A program made the translations under genes and the position numbers. Of a DNA stretch of 5,845 bases, positions 1 through 5,845 are shown in pieces; the first letter of the stretch is position 1, and each line of letters opens with the position of its first letter. Below the pieces are notes generated by a model that saw nothing but the letters and a program-made list of their open reading frames with translations, was not told the DNA's origin and made no database searches. Source of the stretch: an uncultured Spartobacteria bacterium (GTDB taxonomy: Bacteria > Verrucomicrobiota > Verrucomicrobiia > Chthoniobacterales > Terrimicrobiaceae); contig CAIWSO010000195.1 of the NCBI GenBank assembly GCA_903915315.1, positions 1 through 5,845 on the forward strand. The letters are read 5' to 3'.

Positions 1-203
1 CCGATGCGCTGGAGATCAAACTCACCGATGCGGGCGCACAGGATGGCAATCTCACCTTCTTCAGCATAAAACCGCTGGAAGCCAAGGGAGCCAAAAATTG
101 CAAAATCGTTTCGGTCGAATCCGCCGGAGAAAATCTCTGGAAGGTCAACTTGAGCGGCCGCCAATGGGGCAAGTCCCAGTCGGTCTCACTCGTGATCAAG
201 TAA
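1..203 (+). CDS. C-terminal end of an unidentified protein, possibly a glycosidase-type beta-sandwich tail (partial, 5' end outside window)
   Basis: The frame starting at position 3 is open through 66 codons to a TAA at 201-203. The residues alternate between polar and hydrophobic positions with Gly/Asn turns (for example 'NLTFFSIKP', 'LWKVNLSG', 'SVSLVIK'), which is typical of antiparallel beta-strands closing a C-terminal domain. No catalytic motif is visible. The last 20 or so residues line up loosely with the last strands of the enzyme encoded just downstream ('VNLSG...SLVIK' against 'VTITP...TFNLK'), so a tandem paralogue of that alpha-galactosidase-like protein is one possibility. Any secreted or carbohydrate-active beta-sandwich protein would fit as well. 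The next gene starts 25 bases downstream on the same strand, which suggests one transcript. That it is coding is fairly secure; its function is not known. Confidence 0.7.
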   Translation, partial: DALEIKLTDAGAQDGNLTFFSIKPLEAKGAKNCKIVSVESAGENLWKVNLSGRQWGKSQSVSLVIK

Positions 204-228
204 CCTCTCGCAGCACCGCATTTTTCCT

Positions 229-2487
229 ATGAGCAGCGTTTCACTCACCAACGAATACCTCCAGGTGCTCGTCTGCGCAGGCGGACTCGCGTTTTCCCCG
301 GCTGGCTCCCAGAGCGGGCCGGACACGATCCGCCTCGAACTGCCAGGGACCATGCGCGGCGAAGCCACGATTGTCGAGTGCGCCGATGAACGCCGAGGCA
401 AGGGGCGGCGCTTGGTCCTTCAGCACGGCGACCGCGTCACCACGGCCACGATCCATGATCGGGATCCGTTTGTTTATCTGGAAAGCCATGTTGAGAACGC
501 GAGCGGAGAGCCGGTCACGTTCGACCAAATCCGTGTCGCCGACCTCGTTTTTGAATCCCCGGAAGGTGCAGATGCCTCGAAGTGGAGCACGCTCGGATCG
601 GGAGGAATGAAACCCGCAGGCACCCCCGAAAACAGCTTCGCTTACTATGCCGTAGCGGATGTGGCTTCACGAAACGGAGCAGTCTGCGCGTGGCTCACCC
701 AACAACGCGGTTTGGGCACGATGCTCCCTGTCTTTAAGGACGGCCAACTGCGCGTTGGTGCCGAATTGGAATTCGGCAACCTGCGCATCCAGCCCAATCA
801 AGCCCGCGAGACGGACACGCTCGTCATAGGATTTTTCTCCGACGTGCGCCTCGGACTCGAGCGATTTGCGGACACCGTAGCGCAAAATTACGATATCCAC
901 TTGAAGCCGAAGCCGGATGTCTTTTGCACCTGGTATGCCCGCCGCCATTCTGCAGATGGAGCCCTCACCGAAGACGCTCTCGCGGTGAATGCCGCCTTCG
1001 CCAAGAAGCATCTCCAGCCATTCGGCTTGAATGTATTCCAGATTGACGACCACTGGCAGGCTGACAGCCACAGCAAGTCCACTGTCGATGAGAACTTGGA
1101 TAAGGGTCCGATCAAAATCTTCAAAGAAACGAATACGAACTACCCGAGCGGAATGCCACTCGCGGCCGAAAAACTCCGGCGTGATGGCTTTGTTCCGGGC
1201 ATCTGGTATATGCCATTTGCGGGTGAGAGCAAGGGCGCGGCGACCGATTTTCCGCCAGAGATTTTTGCCAAGGATCCTCAAACCGAAAACCCCGTTTCGA
1301 ACACCCGCTGGTCGGGAGCCACGATCGACTCGACCTCGCCGGATGGCGAAGCCTTTTTGCGCGACCGATTCCAACGCATCCAAAAGTGGGGCTACTCGTA
1401 TATCAAGGTCGACGGCCTGCACCTCGGCGCTCCGAGCCACAATATCTATGTCCACCGCATCCCAGCGGGAAAATCTCTACGGCCCGCCGTCCTCCACAAC
1501 CCCGATAAAACTTTCATCGAAGGCTATCGCTACGGATTGAAAATGCTCCGCGAAGAAACGCCCGGTACCTTCGTGCTCGGCTGCACCTCGACGCAAAACA
1601 TGGTTTCCTTCGCACCGATCTTCGGCATGGTCGATGCCATGCGGGTCGGACCAGACAATGATCTGGCGACCAAAGGAGACTGGAAGGAGCTCGTCTTCGG
1701 CGCGGACTTCGCCGGCAACCTCTGGTTCCTCAACAACCGCGTCTGGTATAACGACCCAGATCCTTTCTACGTCCGCGAATCCAATCCGCTCACCAAAGCG
1801 CGATGGATGGCTTCGTGGCTGGCCGTGAGCGGCGCAATGAATACCACGAGCGAGCGGTATGGCGAGTTACCTCCCGAGCGACTCGACATCATTAAGCGAA
1901 CTCTGCCTGCGCACGACTTCCCGGCTCGTCCAGTGGATATCCTCGAGCACGAAAAGCCAGCCCTCTGGATCGTCGGCAATGATCGCCTGCATATCGTGGG
2001 CCTATTCAACTGGGATGAAAAAAATCCCAACACCATCGCGTGTGATCCCGCCCGCATGGGGCTGGATACCTCGAAGAAGTATGACGTCTTCGATTTCTGG
2101 GCGAACCGCTACTTGGGAACGGTTAGCGGCACATGGAATGAGACATTGGAAGGCGCCGGTTGCCGCGTACTCGCCCTCCGCGAGACAGCGACCCACCCGC
2201 AACTTCTCTCGACCTCTCGCCACATCACGCAGGGGCTCATCGATGTGAAGTCGGAATCTTGGGACCCCGCCGCTCGCATCCTCAGCGGCACAAGCGCCAT
2301 GGTGGAAGGCGATCCCTACGAACTTCGACTCGTCTGCCCTGATTCCCTCTCACCCACCAACATCAGCGTGAACGAAAACGATGGCACCTGCTCTGGTTTC
2401 ACCCGCGAGGGCAACCTCGTTCGCGTCACCATCACTCCGAAAAAAACCGGCGCGGTGGATTGGGCACTTACGTTCAATCTCAAATAA
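229..2487 (+). CDS. Alpha-galactosidase-like glycoside hydrolase, clan D (GH36/melibiase type), no signal peptide
   Basis: This 752-residue protein probably hydrolyses terminal alpha-linked galactose or a related sugar by a retaining mechanism. Domains seen: an N-terminal beta-sandwich (about 1-225), a TIM barrel (about 230-560) and a C-terminal beta domain (about 565-752). The barrel begins with 'FCTWYARRH' (232-240) and 'QIDDHWQ' (271-277), followed by 'YPSGM' (305-309) and 'GIWYMPFAG' (324-332). 'YIKVDG' (391-396) gives the expected nucleophile D395. 'MRVGPDND' (471-478) gives the likely acid/base D476, with D478 as an alternative. 'STSRHITQG' (661-669) lies in the C-terminal domain and fits this bacterial subtype. 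The ATG at 229 is the only good start, because a TGA at 193-195 closes the frame and the N-terminus already reads as the first beta-strand. No Shine-Dalgarno or signal peptide is visible, so a cytoplasmic site is inferred. The length is normal for GH36. A change of substrate (another alpha-hexoside, or transglycosylation as in raffinose-synthase relatives) is possible. Confidence 0.85.
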   Translation: MSSVSLTNEYLQVLVCAGGLAFSPAGSQSGPDTIRLELPGTMRGEATIVECADERRGKGRRLVLQHGDRVTTATIHDRDPFVYLESHVENASGEPVTFDQIRVADLVFESPEGADASKWSTLGSGGMKPAGTPENSFAYYAVADVASRNGAVCAWLTQQRGLGTMLPVFKDGQLRVGAELEFGNLRIQPNQARETDTLVIGFFSDVRLGLERFADTVAQNYDIHLKPKPDVFCTWYARRHSADGALTEDALAVNAAFAKKHLQPFGLNVFQIDDHWQADSHSKSTVDENLDKGPIKIFKETNTNYPSGMPLAAEKLRRDGFVPGIWYMPFAGESKGAATDFPPEIFAKDPQTENPVSNTRWSGATIDSTSPDGEAFLRDRFQRIQKWGYSYIKVDGLHLGAPSHNIYVHRIPAGKSLRPAVLHNPDKTFIEGYRYGLKMLREETPGTFVLGCTSTQNMVSFAPIFGMVDAMRVGPDNDLATKGDWKELVFGADFAGNLWFLNNRVWYNDPDPFYVRESNPLTKARWMASWLAVSGAMNTTSERYGELPPERLDIIKRTLPAHDFPARPVDILEHEKPALWIVGNDRLHIVGLFNWDEKNPNTIACDPARMGLDTSKKYDVFDFWANRYLGTVSGTWNETLEGAGCRVLALRETATHPQLLSTSRHITQGLIDVKSESWDPAARILSGTSAMVEGDPYELRLVCPDSLSPTNISVNENDGTCSGFTREGNLVRVTITPKKTGAVDWALTFNLK

Positions 2488-2543
2488 CATCGCTTCTAGG
2501 TTGCCCTCGCACCCTTGGATCGCCCCCCAGTCGATATCCTAAC

Positions 2544-2618
2544 ATGAATCTTCTTAACCCCACCAAGCTCGCGATACTCCCACTCCTATCTGTTGGACTT
2601 CTGCTTCTCTCCGCCTGC
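2544..2618 (+). other. Lipoprotein (Sec/signal peptidase II) signal peptide and lipidated cysteine
   Basis: Residues 1-24 form a short n-region with K8, a hydrophobic stretch ('LAILPLLSVGLLLL') and the lipobox 'LSAC', with Cys25 (codon 2616-2618) as the predicted lipidated first residue of the mature protein. The next residue is Lys rather than Asp. Under the E. coli sorting rule this would not retain the protein in the inner membrane, so outer-membrane anchoring is inferred, although that rule may not hold in this lineage. The signal also fixes the translation start at 2544. Confidence 0.9.
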
Positions 2619-5600
2619 AAGCCAGCAGAACCCCCGAAAATTGTCGCGACAAATACCGGCAAAAGCGGTCCGGGTGCACAAACGATCAAAGGTGGGGATG
2701 TCACTATGACCTTCGGAGCGGAAGGTAAACCCCTTTCCTACACTCGTGGGAATGGGTCAAACCTGATCAACACCGCCGATCCAGGTCCGGGATTTGTTCT
2801 CACCACCGGCGCGGGGCCTACAGAAAAAAAAGTCCCGCTTTCTTCCTTGGAATCTCAAAATGGCAAGTTAATCGCCACAGGGGCGGACAACTCCCGTGTC
2901 ACCTTTGCCATCAACGCCGGGATCAACTACATCTCCTTCCGCATCGAGCGAATCGAAAATATCCCTGAAAATTCGGAACCCATCTTGAGTTTCAGAGCCA
3001 ACTTCAAAGGGGTCGGCCCCGAGGCGGTCGCTTTGGATTACATGACAAATGCAAGTGGACTGTTTGCCACTCGCCGCTTTTTTGTGGAGGCCGCATGGCC
3101 GTATCTCTGGAAGCGTGGAGATAAAGACCCACTCGGCGGATTCGCGTTCTTCATTCCCCTCAATGACGACGATCAAAACGACGCCCTTTTACGCATCTGG
3201 ACGGAGGAAAAACTTCCTCACCCGAAAATCCTAGGCCAATGGACCTACGAGCGCGCCAAGCAATGGGTGAAAGATTGGGAGGAGAAATTCCGCGATACCC
3301 ACACATTAACCATCAGCGCCGAAAAACCAGAGGACCTCGATGTCCTTTTCGAATACGCTAAAAAATTAAACGTCAACCGCATCTACATGCACACGGACAC
3401 CTGGCGCGGAGCCTATTGGGTCTACGACCGTGATCCCTTGTCTATCAATAAAGCAGTTTTCCCTCGCGGCGAAGCGGATCTGAAGGCCTTCAACGATAAG
3501 CTCAAGGCGAATAACATGGACGCCATGATGCATACCATCTGCTACGGAATTGGGCCTGAGGGCTCCAAGTATCTCGGGAAAGGCAAAAAAGCCGACAAGC
3601 GATTGGCCAACTGGGGGAAAGGGAAATTGGAAAAACCCATCTCCGCCACTGATAAAACCATTCTCTTCCGCCCCGATCCAGGGGTAAAAGTTCCCGTGAA
3701 TTCAACCAATGCACCGATGGGCTCAGCCGAGTCCCAAGCTAATTCCTATGGGGGTTGGTGGAAATTCACCGATGTGCTGATCGGGGACGAGATCGTGTCG
3801 TGCAAATTCACCAATACCGATCAACCCGTATGGACTCTCACCGAGTGCCAGCGCGGAGCCTCTGCGGCGGCTCATGACGCCGGCACAATGACGATCGGTC
3901 TTCTGAAGGCCTACGGCCAAAATTACTATCCGAGCAGCATGACGGATATGTGTGAAGAGACGGCCCGAGAATATGCGGAATTTTTCAATCGTCTCGGCAT
4001 CCAACACCACGAATACGATGGCGCGGAAGACCATTGCGATGTGCCGTGGGGATTTTCCAAATGGTCGATGTTTGTTTATCAGAATACGGACCACCTCATG
4101 ACCAGCAACACTTCTGGAGGGACGCCCAATCCCTGGGATTTGGTGTATCGGTTTAAATCAGGCGGTGTTTCCAACATGACGAAAAGAGGGGGTGGCAGCG
4201 CCGCCCTCGCACTGGATCGCGACGGGCGCCTCTCCACCAGCCCGATTGAAAACCACTTCACATTGGCTCGAGGCGCGGCAGGTAACAGCACAGGCTTCGC
4301 CATTGGAAAACCGGAACCGATGTTCGGACTCTTTCCAAAAACCATTCAAGAGCATGGCTTGGCCACGCTCGTTGCAGAACAATATGCTCTCTGGCGAGAA
4401 CTGGCCCCTAAATTGACACCCGAACTCCGCAAACAGATTTCGGAGTCCATTTACCACGACAAGACGCCCAATGCCTTGGATGCGGGCCATCCCGTTGGCA
4501 AAACGATCTTCGAGGCTCGGCGCTCCGAGGGGGGCTACGAAATACAGCCCTTTTGCATCATGGTACGAGGCAACAAGGAAGATGTGGAATGGAAGACCGT
4601 CCAGGAATTCGGCCCCATCATGCCTCGCCAATATGTCGCTCCCGGCATGCGCTTGAAATTGGAAAATCCGTATCCGCGCCAAGCTCCCCAATTTATCATC
4701 CGTTTTTTAAATGGCTACTCCGATGGAGCTGTCGCCACAACAGCGGGCCCAGCGGTCGCTGCGAACAAAGATATGGAGGGCTATATGATTGGGGCTGGCG
4801 TGAACGCAGAACATCCCGCCCCGACAGCGTCACCCGCAGCGACTCCTGCTCCAGCCGACAAGAAAGCGGATGCAACCGCCATCTACAAAATGCAACCCAA
4901 GGCCGCGCAGATCACCAATCCTGGACGCCATCAGTTCAAGGATATCGACTCCGCGCTCGAGGTTTCCTTTGATAACTCGAATCAAGACGAAGTGTTCCTG
5001 CCATCTGGCTTGCCGAGTTACACATTCAAAGCGAATCCCCAAAACGCGCGCGGGGTGGGCATGACTGTCACGGGTGACGGTAGCGGAGCTTACTTGATCG
5101 TTCAGGTTGGCCCCAACAAGGACTATGTCGTCCCGATCGACTTCACCGGAAAGAAAGATATCATCATTCCAATTGGCGAGGCTGCCAGATCCACCGGCAC
5201 TTGGGGAATGCGATATCACACCAAGCGCGCTGGCTATGGGCCCGTTTTTTCGGTCTCCATCGGATTTGGACGAGTGATGGCAAAAACCTATCCGAAAGTC
5301 TTGGTGGAAAATCTCCGTATGCTTGGGGAAACCCCTTCCTCGATGAAAAATCCAGTCATCCACGCTGGCTTAGGCACGCTGACGATCCAAGGCGAGGTCA
5401 AGAGCGACCAATACCTCTGGTATCAAGGCGGAGACAAGGTCGGCGTGTATGATCTCAACTGGCACCCGTTGGCGACCTTGCCTGTAGTGCTGCAGGATTA
5501 TGCCGTGGACAAGGGATTTTCCGAATTCTGGATCGATGGCGAGTGTGGCACCCCCCCGCCTTGGCTGGACGTTCAATTCATCGCCAAAGGCAACGTCATT

Positions 5601-5621
5601 CCGCTCAAAAAGGAGAAATGA
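2544..5621 (+). CDS. Large multidomain lipoprotein with TIM-barrel glycosidase-like core, family not recognised
   Basis: This 1025-residue protein has a lipoprotein signal ending at C25. An N-terminal beta-rich domain follows (about 45-255), then a TIM-barrel-like region (about 258-640), a short beta region (about 655-720), a Pro/Ala/Thr-rich linker (755-779) and two beta-rich modules (about 781-930 and 931-1020). In the barrel, 'RIYMHTDTW' (279-287), 'FPRGEADL' (306-313) and 'HHEYDGAEDH' (488-497) follow the same order as the first strand, the 'YPSGM' segment and the nucleophile strand of the upstream enzyme. This makes D492 the best catalytic candidate, with E495 and D496 beside it. A small module of about 90 residues is inserted between them (about 364-452). 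I infer a cell-surface or periplasmic glycosidase or glycan-binding protein; the substrate is unknown. The ATG at 2544 was chosen because it sits directly before the signal peptide, 56 bases after the previous stop. No Shine-Dalgarno is seen. The coding call is firm, the enzymatic role moderate. Confidence 0.8.
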   Translation: MNLLNPTKLAILPLLSVGLLLLSACKPAEPPKIVATNTGKSGPGAQTIKGGDVTMTFGAEGKPLSYTRGNGSNLINTADPGPGFVLTTGAGPTEKKVPLSSLESQNGKLIATGADNSRVTFAINAGINYISFRIERIENIPENSEPILSFRANFKGVGPEAVALDYMTNASGLFATRRFFVEAAWPYLWKRGDKDPLGGFAFFIPLNDDDQNDALLRIWTEEKLPHPKILGQWTYERAKQWVKDWEEKFRDTHTLTISAEKPEDLDVLFEYAKKLNVNRIYMHTDTWRGAYWVYDRDPLSINKAVFPRGEADLKAFNDKLKANNMDAMMHTICYGIGPEGSKYLGKGKKADKRLANWGKGKLEKPISATDKTILFRPDPGVKVPVNSTNAPMGSAESQANSYGGWWKFTDVLIGDEIVSCKFTNTDQPVWTLTECQRGASAAAHDAGTMTIGLLKAYGQNYYPSSMTDMCEETAREYAEFFNRLGIQHHEYDGAEDHCDVPWGFSKWSMFVYQNTDHLMTSNTSGGTPNPWDLVYRFKSGGVSNMTKRGGGSAALALDRDGRLSTSPIENHFTLARGAAGNSTGFAIGKPEPMFGLFPKTIQEHGLATLVAEQYALWRELAPKLTPELRKQISESIYHDKTPNALDAGHPVGKTIFEARRSEGGYEIQPFCIMVRGNKEDVEWKTVQEFGPIMPRQYVAPGMRLKLENPYPRQAPQFIIRFLNGYSDGAVATTAGPAVAANKDMEGYMIGAGVNAEHPAPTASPAATPAPADKKADATAIYKMQPKAAQITNPGRHQFKDIDSALEVSFDNSNQDEVFLPSGLPSYTFKANPQNARGVGMTVTGDGSGAYLIVQVGPNKDYVVPIDFTGKKDIIIPIGEAARSTGTWGMRYHTKRAGYGPVFSVSIGFGRVMAKTYPKVLVENLRMLGETPSSMKNPVIHAGLGTLTIQGEVKSDQYLWYQGGDKVGVYDLNWHPLATLPVVLQDYAVDKGFSEFWIDGECGTPPPWLDVQFIAKGNVIPLKKEK
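3633..3899 (+). other. Beta-rich module inserted within the lipoprotein's barrel domain
   Basis: Residues about 364-452 interrupt the barrel between the segment containing 'HTICYGIG' and the helix before the 'YDGAEDH' strand. The module begins with 'ISATDKTILF', continues to 'IGDEIVSC' (413-420) and ends with 'CQRGASAAAHDAGT' (435-448). The order 'iGDEI', then a Cys-Arg-Gly turn, then 'AAH.AGT' recalls a small beta module I know from phage and other structural or surface proteins. C420 and C435 are placed so that they could form a disulfide outside the cytoplasm. The boundaries are approximate, and the role (substrate contact or a lid over the active site) is inferred from the position only. 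Confidence 0.6.
4806..4880 (+). other. Pro/Ala/Thr-rich interdomain linker in the lipoprotein
   Basis: Residues 755-779 are dominated by Ala, Pro and Thr, including 'PAPTASPAATPAPA', then a short charged stretch 'DKKADATA'. This is a low-complexity flexible linker of the kind that joins catalytic cores to accessory binding modules in secreted polysaccharide-degrading proteins. It marks the boundary between the barrel-containing half and the C-terminal beta modules. Confidence 0.75.
4884..5618 (+). other. Two C-terminal beta-rich modules of the lipoprotein, possibly carbohydrate-binding
   Basis: The first module (residues about 781-930) contains successive strand-like segments such as 'ALEVSFDN', 'AYLIVQVGP', 'YVVPIDFTG' and 'KDIIIPIGE', followed by 'KVLVENLRML'; the pattern suits a jelly-roll sandwich like those of carbohydrate-binding modules. 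The second (about 931-1020) has 'GTLTIQGEV', 'QYLWYQGG', 'VGVYDLNW' and 'WLDVQFIA', with several exposed-type Trp and Tyr residues. I cannot assign either to a named CBM family. Binding of the glycan substrate is an inference from the domain position and aromatic content. Confidence 0.5.
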
Positions 5622-5623
5622 GA

Positions 5624-5649
5624 CAGGATTGCAGGATTTGCAAGAGCCT
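5624..5649 (+). repeat. Degenerate short tandem repeat of 'caggatt(t)g' type, directly after the last stop codon
   Basis: Two units, 'caggattg' (5624-5631) and 'caggatttg' (5632-5640), are followed by a decayed third unit 'caagagcct' (5641-5649). The array starts three bases after the TGA at 5619-5621. It resembles the 'acaggattTacaggatt' short repeats that recur between genes in several environmental bacterial phyla, Verrucomicrobiota and Planctomycetota among them (from memory, not searched). With so few units it could also be chance. It does not form an obvious hairpin. Confidence 0.4.
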
Positions 5650-5705
5650 AATGGCGTCATGAATAGCGTTGCCGCGTTCGATTTTCTGAAGTGGATTGAG
5701 GGAAA

Positions 5706-5845
5706 TTGATTCTGCGGACTGCGCATTCCGTTGAACAAAACGCTACCACGCTCGACGATGCAGAGCTTGACGAGCTGAAAGCTGGCTTGCCAAGCCGTAG
5801 TCTCGCAGCGGCGATTGGGTCCGCCTACGCGCCTGCGGCGCTGCG
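5706..5845 (+). CDS. Possible start of a further reading frame, unidentified (partial, 3' end outside window)
   Basis: From a TTG at 5706 the frame stays open for 46 codons to the window edge. It includes 'TTLDDAELDELKAGLPSRS', a charged helix-like stretch, followed by an Ala-rich part. The TGA at 5697-5699 closes the frame upstream, and no ATG or GTG start and no ribosome binding site are visible. The composition is compatible with coding, but a 46-codon open frame in GC-rich DNA is weak evidence. It could equally be intergenic sequence. No function can be suggested. Confidence 0.2.
   Translation, partial: MILRTAHSVEQNATTLDDAELDELKAGLPSRSLAAAIGSAYAPAAL

Noticed and set aside
667..1455. Long open frame on the minus strand opposite the alpha-galactosidase-like gene
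   Set aside because: It lies wholly inside a gene with clear family motifs, has no recognisable domain, and is of the kind commonly created by GC-rich codon use.
2460..2543. An in-frame 28-codon upstream extension of the lipoprotein gene starting at a TTG
   Set aside because: It would overlap the previous gene and place 28 non-hydrophobic residues in front of an obvious lipoprotein signal peptide, so the ATG at 2544 is the better start.
4830..5363. Long open frame on the minus strand opposite the lipoprotein's C-terminal modules
   Set aside because: It is fully covered by the lipoprotein gene, and its product shows no coherent domain or start signal.
5659..5709. Small 16-codon frame (ATG to TGA) whose stop overlaps the TTG at 5706
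   Set aside because: It is too short, has no ribosome binding site and no recognisable product; the stop/start overlap is likely to be chance.
5370..5738. Minus-strand open frame covering the end of the lipoprotein gene and the region after it
   Set aside because: Most of it is antisense to the lipoprotein. Its Cys/Ser-containing part ('SCKSC') is just the translation of the short repeat at 5624-5649.
5829..5841. Inverted repeat 'gcgcc-tgc-ggcgc' near the window edge
   Set aside because: A 5-base-pair stem with no following T-run is expected by chance in GC-rich DNA and is not a credible terminator on its own.

Overview
The window reads as a stretch of a carbohydrate-degradation locus from a moderately GC-rich, Gram-negative-type bacterium. 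The best guess for the lineage is the Planctomycetota-Verrucomicrobiota-Lentisphaerota group. That guess rests on the style of the two large proteins (a melibiase-like enzyme of a subtype I associate with these phyla, and a very large multidomain lipoprotein), the absence of clear Shine-Dalgarno sequences before the starts, and a 'caggatt'-type short repeat after the last gene. It is an inference, not a demonstrated assignment.

Layout, all on the + strand: (1) positions 1-203 hold the last 66 codons of a gene that begins outside the window, ending in a beta-rich tail. (2) After 25 bases, 229-2487 encodes a 752-residue alpha-galactosidase-like enzyme of glycoside hydrolase clan D (GH36/melibiase type), with an N-terminal beta-sandwich, a TIM barrel carrying the expected acidic residues, and a C-terminal beta domain. 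It has no signal peptide. (3) After 56 bases, 2544-5621 encodes a 1025-residue lipoprotein. It has a lipobox, an N-terminal beta domain, a TIM-barrel-like core with a small beta module inserted in it, a Pro/Ala/Thr linker and two further beta-rich modules. I do not recognise it as a characterised enzyme family. (4) The last 224 bases hold a short degenerate repeat directly after the stop and, at most, the doubtful start of another reading frame.

The three genes are co-directional and tightly spaced, so they are probably co-transcribed. A plausible division of labour is that the membrane-anchored lipoprotein binds and/or attacks a glycan outside the cytoplasm, and the enzyme without a signal peptide cleaves the imported oligosaccharides. 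The substrate cannot be read from the sequence. No tRNA, rRNA, CRISPR array, transposase, prophage gene or convincing terminator was seen. The main point of interest is the uncharacterised lipoprotein: its barrel resembles clan D in order of motifs, yet carries an inserted module of a kind I associate with phage and other structural proteins.
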